A DNA stretch of 22,153 nt from an uncultured Rhodoplanes sp. (lineage in GTDB: Bacteria; Pseudomonadota; Alphaproteobacteria; Rhizobiales; Xanthobacteraceae), in contig CAKZHN010000003.1 of NCBI GenBank assembly GCA_936924235.1, forward strand, positions 1 through 22,153, in the 5' to 3' direction. The notes beneath the pieces were generated by a model that did no database searches, was not told where the DNA came from, and saw only the letters and a list, made by a program, of their open reading frames with translations. How positions within the stretch are numbered: the stretch's first letter is position 1; every line of letters begins with the position of its first letter. Shown here one piece after another: positions 16,101 to 22,153 of the stretch. The translations under genes and the position numbers were made by a program.

Positions 16101-17970
16101 GCGCCGCGACAGTGAAGTCGATGGTCTGCGACACGGTCTTGCTGTCGATGGCCGCACCGGTCGTGAGCGTCGCATGATCGGTCGATGTCGCGTTGACGGT
16201 GAGCTTGAAGTCACCGGTGAAATTCAGCGGCGGCGTCACCGTCAGGTTGGCGAACGACCAGGTGCTGATATCGACGGTGGTGTTGCCGGCCGACGACGTG
16301 AAGCTGTGCGTGCCGTCCGTCAAGGTCGCGCCGACCGGGATGCTCGATACCGTGACGGCCAAGGTCTCCGAACCGTCCGTGTCGGTCAGGTTCGCCGACA
16401 GGCCGAGCTTCACCGCCGTGTTTTCGGCGGCTTTGCCGACGGAGAAAATCTGCGCCCTGATGCTGTCGTCGTCCTTGTCGCTTCCGACGCCGCTGTTGTC
16501 GGTCCAGGTGACGATGAAGCTGCCGTCGGCAAGCGCCGCGATCGCCGGCGTATGCTGCTCGCCTCGCGCGGTGCCGTTGATCGTGAACTCGCCGCCGACC
16601 GGATGGCCCTGCCCGTCGACGACCTGCGCCTTGATCTGGCCGTGGTCGCCGGTGCCGTCCTCCACGTCCTCCCAGACCACGACGAGATTGCCGTTGGTCA
16701 GCTCCGTGATCTTCGGAGCCTGCTGGTATTGCGCTCCCTTGGTGTTGACCTGAAGCTCGGTGCCGACCTTGTTGCCGTCCTTGTCGAAGATCTGGAGCTG
16801 GATCGAGGAATCGTCGGTGTCGCCGACGTTCGACTGCGCCTGCCAGGTCACCGCGAAGCCGCCGTTGGACAGCCCGACGACGCTGTTGACGTCGTTGACG
16901 TAGTTGATGCCCTTGGTGTCGACGAGAATCTCGCCGCCGATCTTGTTGCCGTTGACGTCGAACCGCTGCGCGATGATCGAACCGTCGCGGGTCTCATCGC
17001 CACGCAATTGGCTGTTGTCCTGCCAGGTCGCGACGAAGCCGCCACCGGCGAGAGCCGCCACCGACACCTCGTCCTGGTCGCCGGTCGTCAGCGTATTGAC
17101 CAGGAACTCGCCGCCGACCTTGTGACCGCCGGCATCGTATAGCTGCGCCTTGACCGAGCTGCTGCTGTCGCCGCCCAGCCCGCTGTCATCGGTCCAGGTG
17201 ATGACAAAGCCGCCGTTGGACAGCGCCGTGATCGCAGGATCGCCCTGATTGCCCGTCGTCGTGCTGTTGACGATGAACTCGCCGCCGACCTTGCTGCCGT
17301 CGCGATGATACATCTGGGCCCGCACGGCATCGCCGCTGGTGTCGCCGCCCGTCGCGCCCTCGTCCTCCCAGGTGATGACGAAGTCGCCGCTGTTCAGCGT
17401 CGCGATCTGCGACCGGTACTGGCCTCCCGCGACGGTCGTGTTGACCCGGAATTCGGCGCCGACCTTATTGTTGTTGGCATCGAACAACTGGGCGCGGATG
17501 CCGGCGTTCTCCTCGCCGTCCGTGTAGCTCGTATCCGACCAGGAAATGATGTAGCCGCCATCCGCGAAGGTCGCGACCGTCGAAAAGAACTGGCCGCCCG
17601 CCGTAATCCGGTTCGCGGTGAACTCCGCGCCGACCTTGTTAACGGCGCCAACCCCGTCTCCCGGGGTCACCGACAGCGCCGGCGCGTCCGCCACCGGGGC
17701 AACATCGACGGTCGCGGTCTGGACCGTGGCGACGCCGTGGCTGTCGACCAACGTATAGTCGAACGTCGCGATCCCGCTGAAATTTGCATCCGGCCGGAAA
17801 ACAACTTTTCCGTTCCGCAGCGTAACGGTGCCGTGAGCCGCGCCGCTCACCGACCGCAGAGTCTGGCCGCTGCCATTGATCAGCGCCGCGGAGTTGATTG
17901 AAAGCTGCTGATCTTCCGTTGCGGCGAATGGAGCGAGCGCAGCCAGCTGAACCAAGGACGTGTTCTTCAT
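13132..17970 (-). CDS. Giant RTX protein with two seven-unit propeller-like arrays and cadherin-like repeats
   Basis: 1612 aa, acidic, no signal peptide. Order: N-terminal cadherin-like domain (about 20-95; ATEDQQLSINS, FSGIATFDYTL); array A of seven units of about 57 aa (112-512), each of the form KVGGEF-VNT-GxQ-P-I-AL-NGGFVITW-D-AQ-FD; a DTDGSETLAV beta domain (518-620); two cadherin-like repeats of 100 aa (625-824); a second N-terminal-like domain (839-917); array B, again seven units (939-1338); a second DTDGSETLAV domain (1346-1446); a QQQQQ linker; a short RTX block (GGTGNDVLFGGSGNDVLTGG); and a C-terminal domain with NQLWFQRNGNDLSIAVMG as in haemolysin-type Ca-binding proteins. The frame stays open to 18168, but ATG 17970 is chosen because AAGGGG lies just upstream and the extension looks non-coding. 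It is probably exported by the HlyB/HlyD pair immediately upstream; function unknown, adhesin or matrix protein likely. Confidence 0.87.
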   Translation of the reverse strand: MKNTSLVQLAALAPFAATEDQQLSINSAALINGSGQTLRSVSGAAHGTVTLRNGKVVFRPDANFSGIATFDYTLVDSHGVATVQTATVDVAPVADAPALSVTPGDGVGAVNKVGAEFTANRITAGGQFFSTVATFADGGYIISWSDTSYTDGEENAGIRAQLFDANNNKVGAEFRVNTTVAGGQYRSQIATLNSGDFVITWEDEGATGGDTSGDAVRAQMYHRDGSKVGGEFIVNSTTTGNQGDPAITALSNGGFVITWTDDSGLGGDSSSSVKAQLYDAGGHKVGGEFLVNTLTTGDQDEVSVAALAGGGFVATWQDNSQLRGDETRDGSIIAQRFDVNGNKIGGEILVDTKGINYVNDVNSVVGLSNGGFAVTWQAQSNVGDTDDSSIQLQIFDKDGNKVGTELQVNTKGAQYQQAPKITELTNGNLVVVWEDVEDGTGDHGQIKAQVVDGQGHPVGGEFTINGTARGEQHTPAIAALADGSFIVTWTDNSGVGSDKDDDSIRAQIFSVGKAAENTAVKLGLSANLTDTDGSETLAVTVSSIPVGATLTDGTHSFTSSAGNTTVDISTWSFANLTVTPPLNFTGDFKLTVNATSTDHATLTTGAAIDSKTVSQTIDFTVAAPKGAITGETLSGATVAENAANGTVVGTVTATDTLSGAVLTYSLLGNAGGAFAINANTGVITVADGTKLDFETAASQSVQVHVADQTGASLDKTFTIAVTNVNEAPTNETLTGGSVVGSSPNGTVVGTVHGTDPDAGSVLTYSLVDNAGGAFAINANTGVITVADSTKLDFAAGASRAIDVKVTDQGGLSFDKVFNIAVTDPAKEFVAVNEHKASNEDNSLVVSAASLVADSRNPSGTPLSVSSVGNASHGTVSMVNGNITFVPAANFSGIATFDYTLSDTTGRSSTATVTVDVAPVADAPALSASLVSSGPTAVTKVGAEFSANQIKVGGQFFSTVATFADGGYIVSWSDTSYTDGEENAGIRAQLFDASNNKVGGEFRVNTTVAGGQYRSQIAVLNSGDFVITWEDEGATGGDTSGDAVRAQMYHRDGSRVGSEFIVNSTTTGNQGDPSITALSNGGFVITWNDTSGRGGDSSGSVKAQLYDAGGQKVGGEFLVNTLTTGDQDEVSVAALANGGFVAAWQDNSMLRGDETRDGSIIAQRFDVNGNKIGPEILVDTKGINYVNDVNSVVGLSNGGFAVTWQAQSNVGDTDDSSIQFQLFDAGGNKVGAELQVNTKGAEYQQAPKITELTNGFIVVTWEDVEDGDGDHGQIKGQVIDGQGRPVGGEFTINGTSQGEQHTPAIAALSGGRFIVTWTDASGVGGEDDDGIRAQIFSVGGSDPGAPVKLNLSASLTDTDGSETLAVSVSTIPVGATLTDGTHSFTSSAGSTSVDISTWSFANLTVTPPQGFSGDLRLTVNATSTDHATLSTGAATDSKTVSQTLDFIIGQQQQQAVVSQHTTGGTGNDVLFGGSGNDVLTGGGGNDTYQFGRGGGQDRIVNGTATSTAASGELDFGAGVNANQLWFQRNGNDLSIAVMGTHDQVTVAGWFGGAGAQLAEIRSADGLKIDAGVSQLVQAMATFSSTHAGFDPTTATQAPNDTALQNTIATSWHA
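13636..15309. repeat. Long direct repeat, copy B (array B of the 1612-aa gene)
   Basis: About 1.67 kb matching 16114-17787 at an offset of 2478-2481 bp. Long stretches are nearly identical at the DNA level, for example CTCCGTGATCTTCGGAGCC at 14221 and 16702. Two compensating one-codon differences (near the DDD stretch after unit 7 and just before unit 1) keep both copies in frame. Confidence 0.85.
15499..16098 (-). repeat. Two tandem cadherin-like repeats with a 300-bp period
   Basis: Residues 625-724 and 725-824 of the 1612-aa protein. Both contain NAGGAFAINANTGVITVAD and TKLDF. At the DNA level TGATCACGCCGGTGTTGGCG occurs at 15620 and again exactly 300 bp later at 15920. The unit length of 100 aa is normal for cadherin-type domains. 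Confidence 0.8.
16114..17787. repeat. Long direct repeat, copy A (array A of the 1612-aa gene)
   Basis: Partner of 13636-15309. It encodes the seven-unit array A plus the following DTDGSETLAV domain. The offset between the arrays is 827 codons, so exchange between the copies would remove or add a segment without breaking the frame. Confidence 0.85.
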
Positions 17971-18024
17971 TGGATGACCCCTTGTTTTCACTTGTTGACG
18001 TTGTGAGATTGTCACGAGCGCTTC

Positions 18025-18045
18025 AGCGCAGGCTCGGCCTGCGCT
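18025..18045 (-). other. Hairpin in the leader of the 1612-aa RTX gene
   Basis: AGCGCAGG and CCTGCGCT form a perfect 8-bp stem around a 5-nt loop, 54 nt upstream of the ATG at 17970. No T-run follows, so it is not a classic terminator. If transcription starts near the conserved blocks at 18166-18279 this would lie in the 5' untranslated region and could affect stability or translation. The remaining gap 17971-18435 shows no convincing gene. Confidence 0.4.
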
Positions 18046-18165
18046 CTTCGTCGAAACCGGCGCCGCGGAGGAGATTGATCGCAGTGGCCGAGCCGCAATC
18101 CCGTTCGAGGAGTTGCAAAATCCGCCACGCGTCAGCGCCGGGTGGAGCAGCCTCAAGCGGAACAA

Positions 18166-18279
18166 CACTGGCGAAAGATGGAACCGTTTGCGTCGGTCAA
18201 TCGTATGAGCAGGCCATAAGATTCATCACCGTGAGCAGTACGCGAGCATCAACAAGGCGCGAACGGTACTGCGACACCC
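18166..18279 (-). promoter_or_regulatory. Conserved upstream region of RTX gene (copy 2 of 2)
   Basis: Partner of 3863-3977. Block 1 (18166-18203) reads CACTGGCGAAAGAT and GCGTCGGTCAATCG around a variable 10-nt core; block 2 is 18245-18279. Block 1 starts 195 nt upstream of the ATG at 17970, against 68 nt in the other copy, so the leader differs but the block spacing does not. Beside block 2 there is an extra related half-site: CGTGAGCAGTAC lies 28 nt from CGCGAACGGTAC, a direct repeat not found at the first locus. Confidence 0.6.
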
Positions 18280-18435
18280 GGCGAAACAGATTCGCACGAT
18301 GACAAATCGATGAATCAGTGGCGTCGAAAATCACGGCGGCGGAATCGAAAATCAAAAACAAAATGAAATTGAATTCACAGCGGCCGGCTGGCGATGCGAA
18401 GCAATCCCCGATCACCGAGCGAAGCGCGACAGGCG

Positions 18436-19920
18436 TCACCTCTCGCGCAGGCTTTCCTGCTTGTAGCGCAGGAGCGGCGACAGAACGTACTCGATGATGC
18501 GGCGTGCGCCGGTCTTGATTTCGACGGTTACCGCCATGCCGGGTTCGAGCTTTACGCGCTTGTTCTCGATCTGCATCCAATTCTGATTCAGCGAAACGCG
18601 GGCGATATAGAGCAACTCCTGGCCCTGCGGCTCGCTCGAGTCTGCGAACGCGCCGGTTGCCCCTGCCCCCGGTTTGCTTGCCGGCTTTTCGCGCGAGACC
18701 GCATCATGCGAGATGTCCAGCACCTGACCGAATAGCAGGCCGTACCGCGTGAAATTGAATGTATCGATCTTGATCTCCGACGTCTGACCGGGCTCCACGA
18801 AGCCAATATCGCGATTCAACACCATGGCTTCGATTTCGAGATGGCTGTCCGCCGGCACGATCGCCATCAGCGTCTGCGCCGGCGTCACCACGCCGCCGAC
18901 GGTGTGGATCGCCAGCTGTTGCACGGTGCCGTCGATCGGCGCGCGCAACAGCTGATCCTCCATCTTCTTTTCGGCTTTGGTCATGTCCTCGGAGAGCTGG
19001 GCTACTTTCTGTTCGGCCTCGGCCAGATCACTGGAAATGCCTTGAGCATATTCCGCTTTGGCCTGCTCACGCTGATATTCGAGCACCTGCTTGGCAGCGC
19101 CGACCTCCACGGCGCGACGCTCCTGCGCCACCAACTCATGGCGCGTCTCGACCAGCTTGAGCTGTGCCTCGAGATGAGCGATCCGGTTGCCGTACTCCAT
19201 CTGCATAACTCTTTCGCGGATCCTCGCAGTCTCCTCCACCAACGGAAGTGTCGCCTTCAGCTTGGCGATGACGGTGGCGACCTCCTCTGTCTCGGCGCCT
19301 TTTTGCAGGATCTGCTGATCGAGCGCCGCAAGCTTGGCCGCCTGCTGGTTCGCCTGGGCCTGCATGGCCGCCCGGGTGCGGGCGATCTGATACGGCGGCG
19401 CGTCGGATGGAGGCGTGAAGTCGGCGACGGCAATGTCCGCGTCGAGCCCGTCGCCCAGCGCCTTGAGCCGCGCCACATCCAACTGGGAGCTCAAGAGCTC
19501 ATGGCCAATCCGGTTGCGCTCCGCCGTGGAGGCCGTGCGATCGATCTCGACCAGGATCTGCTTCTCGCTCACCCGGTCGCCGTCCTTGACGTAGATCGCT
19601 TTGACAATGCCGGATTCCAGCGGCTGGAGGATCTTGGTTCGTCCCGTCGGCACGACCTTGCCTTGTGCCGTCGTGATGACGTCGACGTGGCCGAAGCTCG
19701 CCCAGACGAGCGCGATGACGGCAAACAGCATGATCACGCCGGCGATGGCACGGCCGATCGGCGAAGCCGGTGTCTCGACAACCTCGAGCGCGGCAGGCAG
19801 GAACTCCAGCTCCGCCTTGCGCCGCCTGCGTCCTTTCCAGCGCACCGGCAGGGCGGTCGCGGCAGGCTTCGGCGACGGCGTCGCTGCGGGCACCGGTGCC
19901 GAATGATCAGTTGGCTGCAT
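18436..19920 (-). CDS. HlyD-family type I secretion periplasmic adaptor
   Basis: 494 aa. It links the inner-membrane ABC exporter to an outer-membrane channel. A basic cytoplasmic N-terminus (RWKGRRRRK near residue 27) precedes one membrane segment (about 56-76). Then comes a split lipoyl domain (GKVVPTGRTKILQPLESGIVKAIYVKDGDRV and LLRAPIDGTVQQLAIHTVGGVV), separated by long Ala/Gln/Glu-rich helices (about 130-320) forming the periplasmic hairpin. The C-terminus PGMAVTVEIKTGARRIIEYVLSPL...ESLRER is the HlyD signature and closely resembles E. coli HlyD. The ATG at 19920 lies inside the end of the exporter gene (14-bp overlap) with AGGG 4 nt upstream; an upstream extension to 19953 is possible but would add only exporter-overlapping residues. 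It is coupled to the exporter and precedes the RTX gene by 465 bp. Confidence 0.93.
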   Translation of the reverse strand: MQPTDHSAPVPAATPSPKPAATALPVRWKGRRRRKAELEFLPAALEVVETPASPIGRAIAGVIMLFAVIALVWASFGHVDVITTAQGKVVPTGRTKILQPLESGIVKAIYVKDGDRVSEKQILVEIDRTASTAERNRIGHELLSSQLDVARLKALGDGLDADIAVADFTPPSDAPPYQIARTRAAMQAQANQQAAKLAALDQQILQKGAETEEVATVIAKLKATLPLVEETARIRERVMQMEYGNRIAHLEAQLKLVETRHELVAQERRAVEVGAAKQVLEYQREQAKAEYAQGISSDLAEAEQKVAQLSEDMTKAEKKMEDQLLRAPIDGTVQQLAIHTVGGVVTPAQTLMAIVPADSHLEIEAMVLNRDIGFVEPGQTSEIKIDTFNFTRYGLLFGQVLDISHDAVSREKPASKPGAGATGAFADSSEPQGQELLYIARVSLNQNWMQIENKRVKLEPGMAVTVEIKTGARRIIEYVLSPLLRYKQESLRER

Positions 19921-22075
19921 GGAGCCCTGCCTGCAAACGATGCAAGGTGGCATACCGCCCGCCGCGACGGATCAGCTCGTCGTGCGTTCCGTCCTCGACG
20001 AGGCGGCCGCGCTCGATGGTGATGATGCGGTCGGCATGGCGGACCGTGGAGAGCCGATGCGCGATGACCAGAACGGTGCGCCCCTTGGCGATGGAGCGCA
20101 TGTTTTCCTGAATGATGCGTTCGCTTTCATAATCCAGGGCGCTGGTGGCTTCGTCGAAAATCAGGATGCGCGGATTGCTGATCAGCGCACGGGCAATGGC
20201 GATACGCTGACGCTGACCGCCTGACAGGCTTGCCCCGCGCTCGCCAACCATCGTGTCATAGCCGTTCGGCAGCTCCAGGATAAAATCGTGCGCTCCCGCA
20301 AGCTCCGCTGCCGCGATGACCCGCTCCATCGTCATGGCCGGATCGGAGAGCGCGATATTCTCGCGGATCGTTCGATTGAAGAGGACGTTCTCCTGCAGCA
20401 CGACTCCCACCTGTCGCCGCAGCCAGGCCACATCCACCATCGCGATATCGGTGCCGTCAACCAGAACACGCCCGGATTCCGGAACGTACAGGCGTTGCAC
20501 CAGCTTGGTGAGGGTCGACTTGCCCGAACCGGATGGCCCGACGATGCCGAGCATCTGACCGGCCGTGATGCGCAACACGACGTCCTTGAGGATTTCCGCG
20601 CCATCGATGCGATATCGAAACGTCACGTGATCGAACGTGACGTCGCCGCGAATGGGCGGCAGCACGGCGCGCCCGGGATCATAGGATGGCTCGGGCGTGG
20701 TGTTCAGAATATCGCCCAGCCTGGCAATCGAGACTCTTGCCTGATGAAAATCCTGCCAGAGCTGCGCCAGCCGCAGCACCGGCTGCGCGACGCGTCCGGC
20801 CAGCATGTTGAAGGCAATCAATTCTCCGATCGAGAGATTGCCGTCGATGACCAGATAGGCGCCGAAATAGAGCGTGAACGCAGCCACCAGCTTGCTGACG
20901 AGCTGCACGCCTTGGCTCGCCCAATTCCCGAGCGAAAGCACCCGGAAGCTCGCCTGCACGTAGCCGGCGAGCTGCTCCTCCCAGCGCCGCTGCATTTGCG
21001 GCTCGATCGCCATGGCCTTGAGCGTCTCGACGCCGGTTACGCTTTCGACCAGGAATGACTGGTTCTCGGCGCCGCGGTCGAACTTCTCGTTCAATCGGCG
21101 GCGAAACAGCGGCGTCACGCCGGCCGATATCGCGATGTAGAACGGAAACGAGCCGACCACGATCCAGGTCAGGAGCGGTGAATAATAGAACATCACCGCC
21201 AGGAAAATGGACGTGAAGAACAGGTCGATGACCAGGGTGAGCGCCGAGCTGGTCAGGAAGTTGCGGATGTTCTCCAGCTCGCGGACGCGGGCGACGGAAT
21301 CGCCTGCCCGCCTCGCCTCGAAATAGGCGATCGGCAACGCCACAAGGTGGCGGAACAGCCGCGCGCCGAGCTCGACGTCGATGCGATTGGTGGTGTGCGC
21401 GAAGACATAAGTGCGCAAGGCGCCGAGCACGGATTCAAAGATCGATACCGTCACGAGGCCGATCATCAGAACGTCGAGCGTGGTGAAACCGCGATGCGTG
21501 AGCACCTTGTCGGTGACGACCTGGAAGAACAGCGGCGTCACAAGCCCGAACAGCTGCAGGAAGAATGACGCCACCAGAACCTCGCCCAGCAGGTGGCGAT
21601 ATTTGGCCATCGCCTGCAGGAACCAGCCGATGTCGAACCGCCGCGCCAGGTCGCCCAGCACGGCGCGACGGGTCATCAGCACCAGACGGCCGGTCCAGAG
21701 CGCTTCCAGCTCCTCGCGTGGCAGGATTTGCGGGCGGACAGCGTTGGGCTTCTGCACCAGAGCGCCCTGCTCGCTGACCTTGCCCAGGATCAGGAAGCCG
21801 CCGTCCCTGCATTCCACGATGGCCGGCAGCGACAGCCTTGCGAGGCGGGGCCAATCGACAGCAATGACGCGCGCTTTGAGCTTCAGCTCCTTGGCGCAGC
21901 GGAGCATTTCGGTGACCTTGATCGGGCCTCCGCCAAAGCGGTGGCCGATCTGCGCCGGGTCGACTGCGACTCCGTGAAAGCGCAGCAGCAAAGCCAAGCA
22001 GTCCAGGCCGCTCTGCTCTCCATCGCCCTCGACAGCCACGAGCCTACTCCTGCGGGTCGGGAAACGAACGGCCAC
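19907..22075 (-). CDS. HlyB-like type I secretion ABC transporter with degenerate C39 domain
   Basis: 722 aa, near full length relative to E. coli HlyB. Residues about 15-130 are a C39 peptidase-like domain: QSGLDCLALLLRFHG keeps a cysteine (C26) at the catalytic position, but the catalytic histidine position reads DGGFLILGKV, so proteolysis is unlikely and the domain probably binds unfolded substrate as HlyB's does. The transmembrane part (about 155-440) holds VSIFESVLGALRTYVFAHTTNRIDVELGARLFRH, very like HlyB. The nucleotide-binding domain has Walker A GPSGSGKST (513-521), signature LSGGQ (617-621), Walker B ILIFDEA with D641/E642, and H673. It exports unfolded C-terminal-signal substrates in one step. 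The GTG at 22075 is the first start after an in-frame TAG; the AGGAGG lies 26 nt upstream, unusually far. It is the first gene of the exporter pair; no outer-membrane channel gene is in view. Confidence 0.94.
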   Translation of the reverse strand: MAVRFPTRRSRLVAVEGDGEQSGLDCLALLLRFHGVAVDPAQIGHRFGGGPIKVTEMLRCAKELKLKARVIAVDWPRLARLSLPAIVECRDGGFLILGKVSEQGALVQKPNAVRPQILPREELEALWTGRLVLMTRRAVLGDLARRFDIGWFLQAMAKYRHLLGEVLVASFFLQLFGLVTPLFFQVVTDKVLTHRGFTTLDVLMIGLVTVSIFESVLGALRTYVFAHTTNRIDVELGARLFRHLVALPIAYFEARRAGDSVARVRELENIRNFLTSSALTLVIDLFFTSIFLAVMFYYSPLLTWIVVGSFPFYIAISAGVTPLFRRRLNEKFDRGAENQSFLVESVTGVETLKAMAIEPQMQRRWEEQLAGYVQASFRVLSLGNWASQGVQLVSKLVAAFTLYFGAYLVIDGNLSIGELIAFNMLAGRVAQPVLRLAQLWQDFHQARVSIARLGDILNTTPEPSYDPGRAVLPPIRGDVTFDHVTFRYRIDGAEILKDVVLRITAGQMLGIVGPSGSGKSTLTKLVQRLYVPESGRVLVDGTDIAMVDVAWLRRQVGVVLQENVLFNRTIRENIALSDPAMTMERVIAAAELAGAHDFILELPNGYDTMVGERGASLSGGQRQRIAIARALISNPRILIFDEATSALDYESERIIQENMRSIAKGRTVLVIAHRLSTVRHADRIITIERGRLVEDGTHDELIRRGGRYATLHRLQAGLHAAN

Positions 22076-22153
22076 CGTGTAGTCGAATTCGACGACGTCA
22101 GCCTCCTACAAACGAAGGACATTCAAGCTTGCCGCGCGCGCGGGCGCCCCTCG

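Noticed and set aside
13111..17142. 1343-aa open frame on the + strand opposite the 1612-aa RTX gene
   Set aside because: Antisense of the repeat arrays, with repetitive ADDEAAVGQRRD-like strings mirroring the sense repeats and no recognisable domain; the sense protein is clearly real.
17971..18168. 66-aa N-terminal extension of the 1612-aa RTX protein
   Set aside because: The extension is Arg/Ser/Ala-rich with no domain character, overlaps the leader hairpin and the edge of the conserved upstream block, whereas ATG 17970 has a ribosome-binding site.

Overview
The window is GC-rich DNA with dense, mostly leftward coding. It looks like an alphaproteobacterium of the Hyphomicrobiales, probably close to Bradyrhizobium or Rhodopseudomonas. 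The reasons are a PleC/PdhS-like histidine kinase end, a DUF1289 protein, a TIGR02281-type aspartic protease, DusA, and giant glycine/aspartate-rich RTX proteins of the kind common in Bradyrhizobium. The genus is an inference from protein style only.

Layout. (1) 3-1440, rightward: the 3' end of a sensor histidine kinase, a small Cys-rich DUF1289 protein, and a membrane-anchored retropepsin-like protease whose start overlaps the DUF1289 stop. A hairpin at 1463-1498 separates this block from the next. (2) 1515-3794, leftward: an RTX calcium-binding protein of 759 aa. (3) 4056-6903, leftward: a chromosomal-looking run of an NMT1/THI5-like periplasmic-binding-fold protein without signal peptide, dusA, and a TauE/SafE-family membrane carrier. 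(4) 7162-12666, leftward: an 1834-aa protein of VCBS/Ig-like modules ending in YD-like repeats and an RTX-like cap. (5) 13132-17970, leftward: a 1612-aa RTX protein with two near-identical seven-unit repeat arrays. (6) 18436-22075, leftward: a type I secretion pair, the HlyD-like adaptor and HlyB-like ABC exporter, overlapping by 14 bp.

The probable theme is a type I secretion locus. The exporter pair (6) matches the haemolysin HlyB/HlyD type closely, and the three long proteins without signal peptides (2, 4, 5) have the architecture of its substrates: large Ca-binding surface or extracellular proteins, perhaps adhesins. No outer-membrane TolC-like channel is in the window. The regions upstream of two of these genes (3863-3977 and 18166-18279) share two conserved blocks at the same spacing, so they are probably co-regulated although about 14 kb apart. 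The genes in (3) look like bystanders.

The most unusual material is in the two largest proteins. The 1612-aa protein carries an in-frame internal duplication of about 1.67 kb; each copy encodes exactly seven units of about 57 aa that could each close as a beta-propeller. The 1834-aa protein has three copies of a compound module of about 375 aa in which a jelly-roll-like segment appears to be inserted into the front of a VCBS domain.
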